Virus record (IMG/VR): IMGVR_UViG_3300038425_000083
Span: 1-64,000 of that record
DNA length: 64,000 nucleotides
Direction: 5' to 3' (one strand)
Source of the DNA: a virus
The notes beneath the pieces are model-generated. The model had not been told where the DNA came from and searched no databases. It was given only the letters and a program-made list of their open reading frames with translations. A program made the translations under genes and the position numbers. This document shows, piece by piece, positions 54,392-62,714 of the stretch; within the stretch, counting starts at the first letter, position 1; every line of letters starts with the position of its first letter.

Positions 54392-54742
54392 ATGAAAAAA
54401 AGAATTTTGAGAATGTTAATTATTGGTCTTATTGCAACCCTTGTTATATGTGTATGGCAAATTACAGCTCAGCAAACAGGGCCACAAGCGGGAGCACAAA
54501 CACGAGTAATCTTTCTGTGTGGGCAAACAAGTCAACAAGTTATGTCTCAGATGGTTCCAATGATTCCGAAGATTACAAAAGATACTTATGGGTTTATCTA
54601 CTTGAGCTATAACTTTGATGGGGTGATTTTTATCTTTCAATTTTACAATGATAAATTGGCAGGCATACTGATTGGTGCCCCGGCCGTACCTCTTGAGCAG
54701 GAGAATAAAGCCCCGCAGGAGAAAAGATACAGGGGGAAATAA
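54392..54742 (+). CDS. Exported or membrane-anchored protein, 116 aa
   Basis: AAGGAG precedes ATG 54392. A signal peptide or anchor (ILRMLIIGLIATLVICVWQ) then a Gln-rich linker and a compact domain (TRVIFLCGQTSQQVMSQMV; FIYLSYNFDGVIFIFQF). Precedes another membrane protein, so the two may form an envelope pair. Confidence 0.6.
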   Translation: MKKRILRMLIIGLIATLVICVWQITAQQTGPQAGAQTRVIFLCGQTSQQVMSQMVPMIPKITKDTYGFIYLSYNFDGVIFIFQFYNDKLAGILIGAPAVPLEQENKAPQEKRYRGK

Positions 54743-54744
54743 CG

Positions 54745-55083
54745 ATGAAAAAGAAACCAAAAAGTTTTTTAACCTTTGAAAGTTTTAGGGATAAGATAAC
54801 TGTTATTTCAAGCATCTTGCTTATATTTGGTATGCTATTTGCAGCATGGATGTTTCTCGATAATAGATATGCCCAAAAGAAAGTTGAACAGAAACTGGAT
54901 TATGTAAAATATAGCCTGCAGTTTCAAATGAACAACGATAAGATTTCGACATTGATGTCTTTGTACCCAAAAATAGAAACTGCTGATCCAGTCGTAAAGC
55001 AGCAACTTCAAACTTATATGGATACAAAGTTAGAACTCGTCCGTAAGATGGAAGTTTTAGAAAAGTTGGGGATAGGTCTATAA
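54745..55083 (+). CDS. Membrane-anchored coiled-coil protein, 112 aa
   Basis: ATG 54745 follows GGGGAAATAACG. One membrane helix (ITVISSILLIFGMLFAAWMF) then a helical external part (KKVEQKLDYVKYSLQFQ; DTKLELVRKMEVLEKLG). Overlaps the MuF polyprotein by one base. A spanin-like or injection role is possible, unproven. Confidence 0.58.
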   Translation: MKKKPKSFLTFESFRDKITVISSILLIFGMLFAAWMFLDNRYAQKKVEQKLDYVKYSLQFQMNNDKISTLMSLYPKIETADPVVKQQLQTYMDTKLELVRKMEVLEKLGIGL

Positions 55084-58000
55084 TGCCAAGGGTAAGGTTT
55101 GAACCTTTAAAGATAACAACTCTCTACGAAGAGAAAGTTGCTCAAAGCGTTAAGGATCGCTATAAGAGTCACATTAATAGAGAATCCCTTCGTCTCGTAA
55201 GTAACATCACGGATGACATGAGGGATAGGATTGCTGGATTAATGCACGAGGGTATTGACGAAGGTAGGTCAGTTAGTGCAACTGCCAGCACACTTCTTAA
55301 GACTGGTCTGGACAAAGGAGTTTTTAGATCGGCAAGACGAAGAGCCTATCTCATATCAAGAACTGAATTACATAGAGCAAGACAACAAGGAGCTTTTGAT
55401 CTTTATAGAGCAAATCATATTGATCTTGTTAAGTGGATTGCCATAGGAGATGAAAGAACATGCGATACGTGTGCACCCCGAAACAACCATGTTTATAGGC
55501 TTAGCGAGATAGAGGGAGACTTACCGCCTATTCATCCAAGATGTAGGTGTAGAGTTGTGCCTTCAGATTTTCAACTCGAGATAAGTGTTAGACGTGATCG
55601 AAGAGGAAAGATAATGGAAACAAGAATTTCTCCAACTCCTCAGAACTACAAATACTATGTGAGTCTTGACAGGAAGCCAAGAAGACGAGTTAAGAAGTCA
55701 CTCGAGAAGGCTGTTTCAGTCAGAGCATTTACAAGGTACGTTCCAGGCAGAGGGTTTCAAAGATATAAACAGTTTCAAAGGGATGTAGCTGTTATTGATA
55801 AACCTGTTCCAAGGGATTTTTCATATGAGATAGCTAACTCTGGGGAAGATGTAGCAAATAAGATTGAGGAACGAAGAGAAGGAAAAGTTCGAGCTACTTA
55901 TGCCGTTAATGCGGTTAGGGCTTGGAACATGGAAGCAAAAAATAAGTATCCTAACACTAATTATCTCGGTGACGTTGGCGTTAGAGAATGCTTACAAAAT
56001 AGTTTGGATGCGGTCACAGAATCTTTAGAAAAAGGAGAGATAAAGAGGGGCAAGATCGAAATAGAACTTACTCCTCATAAAGAAAAGTACTCTGTCAAAG
56101 ATAATGGAATAGGAATGTCCGATACAGACATTCGTGACAAGTTCCTTGCTCTTTACGGAACAGGGAAAGATATCAAAGGTAGATTCGGAGGATTTGGAAT
56201 CGCTAAGGCTGTTATCTTGGCTCCTTCTGAAAGTTCACATTGGCAACTCAAAACAAGAGATAATTTCTTTGATGACAAGATGGCCTCTGCAAATGATCAG
56301 ATTAAAGCCATTCCAAAAATTCAAGGAACACAAATTGATGTTTGGGCAGGGGAGGATATTGTTAGCGAAGATGCCAAGAAATATGTGGAGACGACTGAAG
56401 TTCCTAAAAATATAGGTATAAGATTTAAGTGGGCACTTGATGATTGGGAAACTTTAAAGAATCCTTTTCTGAAATTAAAGAGTGAAGTAAGTCATACTAC
56501 GGCAAAGGGTTCTGAAATAACAATGTCTTTCTTTCCAAGACCGCCATCGGAATACAGAAATCATATGATTTTGAGACTTGTTGACAAAAAGACCGGGGCT
56601 AAATTAACTCAGGCCATAAACCCTATATTTGGAGATTTTAAAGGGGCTTTAGTTGTTGATATAGAAACAAGTGCAACCCCGGGCTCCGGTGGATATCCTC
56701 TTACCGATTCGAGAATGGGATTGAAGTGGGGAGAAGTTCAAGATTTTGTTAACACAGAAATAAGTCAAAGAACAAGAGAAAAGAAATCAGCTGAGCGAGT
56801 TGGTCAACAAGAGAAGTGGCTGGACTTACCGGAAGTTCCTGGCTGGAAAGATACTCTCGAGAGAATTAAAACAGATACAGGTTATGCATATCTTAAAGAC
56901 ACAATAGATAAAATTTGGCAAAAAGATTTTGTGTCGCAACATTTAAAAGGTATAGTATCAACAGATATAGGAGAACAACCTTTTACCTCTCTTGAAAATA
57001 TAAAGATACTTAGGGATGTTGGCTTTAAAGGTTCGGATGGCGGGACTGTTGCTCAAGCAAAGTTGATGCTGGCATTTGAGTCTTTAGCTCAGATGTATTC
57101 ACAAACTTTGCAAAAAGCTGGTATGCATTGTCCGTTGTTTGGATTTCATGCTCTGTTGTCTAAAGCTACATCGACCGGAGTGAGACTTGCACATTTTAGC
57201 AGACAAGAACATACTTTAGGTTTGGATATTAAATCTTTTCCTAAGAGTGCTTTCGCAAGTCCGGTTAGTCTTGCCTTAGAAATGGTCAACACTATTCAGC
57301 ATGAGTTCACTCATAATTGGAGGAGGGAACACGACGAAGGTTTCACTTCTCAACTTGGGCAAATACAAACGGTAACAGCGCCCTTATTTAATAGGGCTTT
57401 AGAGGTTGCAGGAGCGCTTCTCGGCAAGGATACCAGAATAACTATAGATACACCGCAAGGAATAGAAAAAATCAAGAGAAGCCATATTTGGACAATAGGA
57501 GAAAAACCAAAACAGCCTGAATGGAGAGCAGAACTTTTTCAGTTGTACAAGGAGATAGGGGGAAAGTCAGGAGCGACTGCAGTTTACAAGATTGCTGAAA
57601 AATATAACATTCCAGAGAAACGTGTAAGAATGGTTCTTGCCGGATACAAAGCGGCACAAAGCCGAAAGGAGAAGAAAGATGTCACTAAATCCATTACAGA
57701 AAGCAGCGTTGGATTCCGAGGCCCCGAGAGAACAAGTCATCCAAGGTTTGTTATCCAACTTGATAAACGATTGCCTGATGAAAGCAGGGATCGATCCCAA
57801 TGGGCCGATAGCAGGATCGATGCGGAAGCTGGGACAGGACGTTTGGGACTTGAGGGACGCTCTGGAAGAAGAGGGTTATTGGTAATAGAGAAAGCCAGAT
57901 CTCACAAGTATCTCAGAAAAATACCGAGAGGATCGGGAAGATATGAATATATCTATCAGAGACCAGATGTAGGTTTTCACGGAACCACTTCTAAGTTTTT

Positions 58001-61000
58001 AGAAACTATTCTTAAAGAAGGTTTAAGAAGTTCAAAAGATACCGGAGTTGCGTTGTATAGTGGAGAATCACAATTTGGCCCAAAAGCTAAGAGATATGGA
58101 GTTTATTTCGCAAAAACTCCGGAAAGAGCTTTTGGTATTGCTGAAGTGGCAACAAAAAAATTTGGTGGGAAGCCTGTAATTTTTATTGCTAAAGTTGATC
58201 CTAAAAAAGCAGAATCGGATGAAGATTTTGCAGTTGTCTTGGGTGATCTCTTTCGTGATATTTCTCGAGACAAACCTCCTCTTTTAACGGGTAATGAAAT
58301 TAGGCAGCGTCTCAAGGATTATAAATTAAGCTATGGGGAGACCTATTATATACCGCAAGATACGCAATATAGATTGAATACGTTATCTGACGGAAAATTG
58401 GAACGTCTGTACGATAATTGGCGGAAGGGAGGTTCTAAAGCGATAGATGAGGAGCTCACATCCAAAGATAGTTGGAAAATATTTGGGAGTGCTGCATTTC
58501 CTGGTGATAAGCCAGAAGATATCAGAGCTGCTATTTTTTGGGATTGGGCTGAACATAAATATACAAGAATAGGATCACCTTTTGAAAAGAAATTAGATAA
58601 AGCTTTAAGAAGGTTAAACTTAAGAGAAGTAACTAAACTTCCAGGGGCCCACGTTGTTGAAAATCCGGCCTTTATAAAAGCTTTAGAAGAGTTTGGATTC
58701 TTTGCGACATCTACCGGACTTTTGAAATCAGTTATGGGAGAAGATTTAAAGAAAGCCAGAAGCTATGTAAGATTCAGACATGGGAAGTATGAGCATGTTA
58801 AAGGATGGTCTGGAAAACCAAGATTATTTGATTTATCATCAGAGGACAAAATTCACCGTTATCTTCTTGACGCATCTTCCCCTGAAATAGAAAAAGCACT
58901 TCAAGTAGTTCAGGAAATACATGCTGTCGGTGGGCAAACTTTATTTATTGGAGGTTGCGTTAGAGATGCTTTGCTTGGCAAGAAGAGTAAAGATATCGAT
59001 CTTGAAGTTTACAATGTGAAACCGGAAGAAGTTCGAGCAATTCTTGACCGAGCCGGAAAAGTAGATCAGGTAGGAAAGAGTTTTGGAGTTTTTAAACTCT
59101 CTTTTCCCGGAATGGAGGCTATTGATGTAGCCATTCCAAGAAGGGAAAGTAAAACTGGCAAAGGACATAAAGGATTTATGGTAGATCATGATCCTTCAAT
59201 GACTTTCAAGGAAGCTGCGGGACGTAGAGATTTAACTATCAATGCTTTGGCATACAATCCTATAGAGGACAAGATAATTGATGAATATGGAGGCCTTCAG
59301 GACATTAAGGACAAGATATTAAGAGCTACAAACCCAGAAACCTTTGGAGAAGATTCATTAAGAGTATTGCGAGTTATGAGATTCGCTGCCCAGTTAGAAT
59401 TCTCTCCGGATTTTAATCTTGCATGGCTTTGCAGGCAGATCGATCTGACCGATCTTCCAAAGGAGAGAATTTTTGGGGAAGTTGCTGGAATGCTTCTTAA
59501 AGCAAAGAGACCAAGTATAGGATTAAGATTGATTCACATACTTGGAATTAATAAGATTCTCCCAGAGCTCGATGAACTTAAAGGAACAGAACAGGATGAG
59601 AAATGGCATCCTGAAGGGGATGTATGGGAGCACACATTATTGGCGGTAGACGAAGCCGCCAAGATGAAGAAGCAACTCGCAAATAATCAAGATAGACTGG
59701 TTTATATGCTTGGCGTCCTATGCCATGACATGGGAAAGCCAGAAACAACAGATGTTAATGAGGAGGGGAGAACAATCAGTCATGGGCATGACGAGATGGG
59801 AGCGAAGGTAGCTCAGGATTTTCTTGGAAGATTAACTGACGAGACAGATATTTTAGAAAGAGTTGAAGGTTTGGTAAGACATCACATGAGACCTACCTTC
59901 TTCTTTCATGACAAGGTTCCGGATTCAGCTATTAGAAGACTTGCAAAGAAAGTCGATATTCCAATGCTCCTTATGGTATCGGCTGCCGATAAATCCGGTA
60001 GAGGGGATAAAGACATTGATCTAAGTGCCGAGAGATGGATGATGAGAAAGTTCAAGAATCTAAAACTCGCACATCCTGAAACTCTCGAGCCGAAAGTCAT
60101 GGGAAGACATCTCATTCCATTAGGCATTAAACCTGGCCCGGAGATGGGAAGAATTCTAGACAAGATTTACAATGCTCAGCTGGAAGGTAAGTTTGAAACC
60201 ACAGATGCTGGTTTGGAATATGCTAATCAGCAAGGATGGTTAAAGACAGAAGAAGATACTGTCATTAAAGCTGTTCCCGTTAAGAAACTTATAACAAGTA
60301 GAGGGAAAACTTTTCTCCATACTTACTATGAAAATAGAAGTGGCTTAGGCCCCGGATTTTTTGCAGGAGCCGAGCCTTTGGTTGTAAATAAAATGTCTTT
60401 CAAGCAAAGTGAGGATCAGAAAAGATGGGGAGAAGAAGTTGTTCTTGTTGATGTTTCTAAATTTGATGCTGAATGGAGTAAAGACGAAGGATTTTATATT
60501 TCTTCTTCTGGAAAGAATGAGATTAGCAATAGGAGAGAAAAATTCCAAGAGTTTCTCAAAACTGGAAAGCCTATTATAATGCCTTCGGTCTCTGTAAGAG
60601 ATATCGGATCGAGGGGTCTTATAGGTTTTACAAATGGAAGACATAGATTTGCAGTTCTCAGAGATATGGGCTTTACAGAAATTCCTGTATCTGTGGATGC
60701 GAAATCTGCGAAGATGGCAAAGGAACTCTTTAAAGCCCCAAGTTTAAAGGAGAAACTGGAAGCGCAAAATTACTGGTGGAAAACCGTTGCCGGAGGAATC
60801 GAAAGCAAGTATGAGGGGGTTAAAATAGTTTACGCAGGAAAGAAGACATCTGAAGGGTTTACCCATACTTATGCAGATGAGCAGTTCCAAGATGCAATAG
60901 ATATGATTCCGGAAGAGCATAGGAAGCTTATTGATTCAGTGATTCTTGAGCCTGGGAGTGTATTGGGTGAAGATGGCAAAGCTGAATTTGGTCGTGTTTT

Positions 61001-61775
61001 TGAAGGAACAAGTTCTATTCACATATACCGTGGGGTTCAACTTCATGAGTATGGAACCAGTTTTGAAGAACAGTTTGCCCACGAAGTGGGACATTTGGTA
61101 GCACGAAAAGTGTTTGGAAGCATAGAAGCTGAGAAGTGGGGCGATGTTATTAAAGGAGAGAATCCTGTTTCTCATAGAGGTAGAGAAAATGCTGCAGAAG
61201 ATTTTGCAGAAACTTATTCTCTTTATCTTAATGATGAATTAAATAAGGATGATTATCCACAGAGATATAAAGCAATAAAGAATATAGTAGATAGGGCAAG
61301 GAAGCCCAGAAAAGTTTCAAAATTAAAATGGGAAGTCAAAGATTTGAAAGATGAGTTTGAAGAGAAGACTCCTTTGCTTCATACTACTTATGACAGATTA
61401 GCTGCAGGTGGGAAAGCTAAATATACTTCGAAGCCAAGTCCTGAAGCTGAAGCCGCTTTGAAAAAATTATTTGGGAAGGGTATGGTGATAGATATGGTAA
61501 AATCCAGAAAGAAGATAGTTGAAATGAAAAAATCCAGACTCGAGAATAAGTTTGTGCCTCACAAGATAGATGGAAAAGTTTCATGGGTTAAAGTTAAACA
61601 TGGAGGCATGCTTGTTAAGAGTGCTAAACTTATCCAAGTCGGACAAGAGATTTTAGCCAAGTCTGGTTTAGCTACAATAACTGCGGTCGGGAAAGATGGA
61701 GTTACGGCAAGAACATCTAAAGGAGATAAAATACTTCTCCTTATGAAAGATGTTCTACCTTATGTAAGAGGATAA
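55083..61775 (+). CDS. Giant polyvalent protein with MuF head-morphogenesis domain, 2230 aa
   Basis: Domains in order: MuF/SPP1-gp7 (1-165; CDTCAPRNN and HPRCRC); FTRYVPGRGFQRYKQF motif (about 217-235); GHKL-type ATPase (about 280-480; ECLQNSLDA, DNGIGMS, RFGGFGIAKA); zincin with HEFTH at 740-744; VIEKARSHKYLRK junction (about 930); ART-like domain (FHGTTSKFLETILKEGL, about 965-1060); KKARSYVRFRHGKYEHV junction (about 1217); tRNA-nucleotidyltransferase-like domain (GGCVRDALLG, DIDLEVY, about 1280-1480) with HD domain (WEHTLLAV, CHDMGKP, about 1500-1640); ParB-like domain (TNGRHRFAVLRDMG, about 1848); zincin with HEVGH at 2000-2004; a small GKDGVTA domain. It matches the polyvalent-protein theme: enzymes fused to a head protein and likely injected. 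Confidence 0.85.
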   Translation: MPRVRFEPLKITTLYEEKVAQSVKDRYKSHINRESLRLVSNITDDMRDRIAGLMHEGIDEGRSVSATASTLLKTGLDKGVFRSARRRAYLISRTELHRARQQGAFDLYRANHIDLVKWIAIGDERTCDTCAPRNNHVYRLSEIEGDLPPIHPRCRCRVVPSDFQLEISVRRDRRGKIMETRISPTPQNYKYYVSLDRKPRRRVKKSLEKAVSVRAFTRYVPGRGFQRYKQFQRDVAVIDKPVPRDFSYEIANSGEDVANKIEERREGKVRATYAVNAVRAWNMEAKNKYPNTNYLGDVGVRECLQNSLDAVTESLEKGEIKRGKIEIELTPHKEKYSVKDNGIGMSDTDIRDKFLALYGTGKDIKGRFGGFGIAKAVILAPSESSHWQLKTRDNFFDDKMASANDQIKAIPKIQGTQIDVWAGEDIVSEDAKKYVETTEVPKNIGIRFKWALDDWETLKNPFLKLKSEVSHTTAKGSEITMSFFPRPPSEYRNHMILRLVDKKTGAKLTQAINPIFGDFKGALVVDIETSATPGSGGYPLTDSRMGLKWGEVQDFVNTEISQRTREKKSAERVGQQEKWLDLPEVPGWKDTLERIKTDTGYAYLKDTIDKIWQKDFVSQHLKGIVSTDIGEQPFTSLENIKILRDVGFKGSDGGTVAQAKLMLAFESLAQMYSQTLQKAGMHCPLFGFHALLSKATSTGVRLAHFSRQEHTLGLDIKSFPKSAFASPVSLALEMVNTIQHEFTHNWRREHDEGFTSQLGQIQTVTAPLFNRALEVAGALLGKDTRITIDTPQGIEKIKRSHIWTIGEKPKQPEWRAELFQLYKEIGGKSGATAVYKIAEKYNIPEKRVRMVLAGYKAAQSRKEKKDVTKSITESSVGFRGPERTSHPRFVIQLDKRLPDESRDRSQWADSRIDAEAGTGRLGLEGRSGRRGLLVIEKARSHKYLRKIPRGSGRYEYIYQRPDVGFHGTTSKFLETILKEGLRSSKDTGVALYSGESQFGPKAKRYGVYFAKTPERAFGIAEVATKKFGGKPVIFIAKVDPKKAESDEDFAVVLGDLFRDISRDKPPLLTGNEIRQRLKDYKLSYGETYYIPQDTQYRLNTLSDGKLERLYDNWRKGGSKAIDEELTSKDSWKIFGSAAFPGDKPEDIRAAIFWDWAEHKYTRIGSPFEKKLDKALRRLNLREVTKLPGAHVVENPAFIKALEEFGFFATSTGLLKSVMGEDLKKARSYVRFRHGKYEHVKGWSGKPRLFDLSSEDKIHRYLLDASSPEIEKALQVVQEIHAVGGQTLFIGGCVRDALLGKKSKDIDLEVYNVKPEEVRAILDRAGKVDQVGKSFGVFKLSFPGMEAIDVAIPRRESKTGKGHKGFMVDHDPSMTFKEAAGRRDLTINALAYNPIEDKIIDEYGGLQDIKDKILRATNPETFGEDSLRVLRVMRFAAQLEFSPDFNLAWLCRQIDLTDLPKERIFGEVAGMLLKAKRPSIGLRLIHILGINKILPELDELKGTEQDEKWHPEGDVWEHTLLAVDEAAKMKKQLANNQDRLVYMLGVLCHDMGKPETTDVNEEGRTISHGHDEMGAKVAQDFLGRLTDETDILERVEGLVRHHMRPTFFFHDKVPDSAIRRLAKKVDIPMLLMVSAADKSGRGDKDIDLSAERWMMRKFKNLKLAHPETLEPKVMGRHLIPLGIKPGPEMGRILDKIYNAQLEGKFETTDAGLEYANQQGWLKTEEDTVIKAVPVKKLITSRGKTFLHTYYENRSGLGPGFFAGAEPLVVNKMSFKQSEDQKRWGEEVVLVDVSKFDAEWSKDEGFYISSSGKNEISNRREKFQEFLKTGKPIIMPSVSVRDIGSRGLIGFTNGRHRFAVLRDMGFTEIPVSVDAKSAKMAKELFKAPSLKEKLEAQNYWWKTVAGGIESKYEGVKIVYAGKKTSEGFTHTYADEQFQDAIDMIPEEHRKLIDSVILEPGSVLGEDGKAEFGRVFEGTSSIHIYRGVQLHEYGTSFEEQFAHEVGHLVARKVFGSIEAEKWGDVIKGENPVSHRGRENAAEDFAETYSLYLNDELNKDDYPQRYKAIKNIVDRARKPRKVSKLKWEVKDLKDEFEEKTPLLHTTYDRLAAGGKAKYTSKPSPEAEAALKKLFGKGMVIDMVKSRKKIVEMKKSRLENKFVPHKIDGKVSWVKVKHGGMLVKSAKLIQVGQEILAKSGLATITAVGKDGVTARTSKGDKILLLMKDVLPYVRG

Positions 61776-61776
61776 A

Positions 61777-61989
61777 ATGGTAGACTGCCCAAAGTGCGGG
61801 AATACGATTGTAAAATCATATCCCGGCAATAAAGTAAAATTAAGGACTAACATAATTATATGGGAGTCTGGTGGAAAGGCCTTTTGCAAATGCAACAAGT
61901 GTCACGAGGAAGTTTGCATCCCTGTGTCTATTGAATTACCTACTGGAAAAAAATTAGGCCACGTAATTATTCAAGGAAAGAAAAAATAA
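61777..61989 (+). CDS. Zinc-ribbon protein, 70 aa
   Basis: Starts two bases after the giant gene. CPKCGN and a later FCKCNKCHEEVC cluster bind zinc in the manner of Com-like or ribosomal-type ribbons. Followed by a possible promoter and then a terminator, so it ends the long head-region unit. Confidence 0.62.
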   Translation: MVDCPKCGNTIVKSYPGNKVKLRTNIIIWESGGKAFCKCNKCHEEVCIPVSIELPTGKKLGHVIIQGKKK

Positions 61990-61993
61990 TGAT

Positions 61994-62022
61994 CATCATT
62001 GTGTTATATTTATTAGAGATTT
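61994..62022 (+). promoter_or_regulatory. Class A-like promoter element (weak)
   Basis: CATCATTGTGTTATATTTAT then TAGAGA resembles the class A pattern (CATCA-TTATATAAATTAAA). It lies just before the terminator at 62029, a layout repeated at 63731-63831. Confidence 0.35.
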
Positions 62023-62028
62023 CATCTT

Positions 62029-62049
62029 GCCCTTTAAGTAGGGCTTTTT
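62029..62049 (+). terminator. Intrinsic terminator GCCCT-N6-AGGGC-TTTTT
   Basis: A five-base GC stem (62029-62033 with 62040-62044), a six-base loop and five Ts. It should end transcription from the 55-62 kb genes. Confidence 0.75.
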
Positions 62050-62055
62050 GTGCTT

Positions 62056-62382
62056 ATGAAAACAGAAATATTGAGAGGACGTAGATACAATATCTATCCC
62101 GATCGGCCTAAGAAGTGCCCGTTTTGTGGATATAGGATAGTATGGTCGAACGCAGATAGATGGAAATGTGGAAAATGCTATAAGAGCTGGGGCAAGAAAA
62201 CTTTTCCAAGACGCAAAGATTTAGGAGATCGTCCAAAGTGCTTATGCGGGGCTTCAAATCCTATATCGGAAGGAGTAAACTGGTTATGTACTGAATGCGG
62301 ACGGCATTGGCTGAAGATTTATAGAATAGAAAAACAACTTACCCAAAGGGAGGTTTTAAGCGCTCAAGTTTTTGAAATATGA
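62056..62382 (+). CDS. Double zinc-ribbon protein, 108 aa
   Basis: ATG 62056 (a GTG lies at 62050); no ribosome site because the terminator is adjacent. CPFCGYRIV with KCGKCYKSW, then CLCGAS with CTECGRHW: two zinc ribbons. The pattern resembles DNA-binding ribbons of phage endonuclease-associated proteins. It overlaps the NUMOD3 gene, so the two may act together. Confidence 0.6.
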   Translation: MKTEILRGRRYNIYPDRPKKCPFCGYRIVWSNADRWKCGKCYKSWGKKTFPRRKDLGDRPKCLCGASNPISEGVNWLCTECGRHWLKIYRIEKQLTQREVLSAQVFEI

Positions 62383-62714
62383 TTATCTACAAAGCTAAGA
62401 AGAAGTTATCCAAAGCTTTAAAAGGAAAGCCTAAATCTGAGGAGATGAAGAGAAAGATATCTGACTTTTTTAAGGGTAAATCTCTTTCGGAAGAGTTAAA
62501 GAAAAAGATGAGTGAAGCTCATATGGGCAAGCCTTGGAGTGAATTCAGAAAAGTTAGTTACTATCGTCATTCAGAAGCGACAAAGAAAAAGTTATCCGAT
62601 GCCATTAAAGGAAAATGTTGTTCTGAAGGAGCAAAGAGAAAAGTGTCCGAATTTTGGGCAAAAAGGAGAAGAACCCAATGCGAAAATCGAAATCTGACAG
62701 TGGTTTGGAAATGA
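62379..62714 (+). CDS. NUMOD3 repeat protein, 111 aa
   Basis: About five repeats of the type KGKPKSEEMKRKISDFFKGK / MSEAHMGKPWSE / LSDAIKGKCCSEGAKRK, the NUMOD3 DNA-binding unit of GIY-YIG and HNH homing endonucleases. No nuclease domain is present, so it is a remnant or a free DNA-binding arm. The last repeat (SEGAKRKVSEFWAKRRR) is strikingly like the basic tag (SEGAKKAWETRR). Confidence 0.75.
   Translation: MIIYKAKKKLSKALKGKPKSEEMKRKISDFFKGKSLSEELKKKMSEAHMGKPWSEFRKVSYYRHSEATKKKLSDAIKGKCCSEGAKRKVSEFWAKRRRTQCENRNLTVVWK

Noticed and set aside
30620-61775. Major capsid, tail or lysin genes
   Set aside because: I looked for these near the portal and MuF genes but found no motif or size match I could defend, so none is called.
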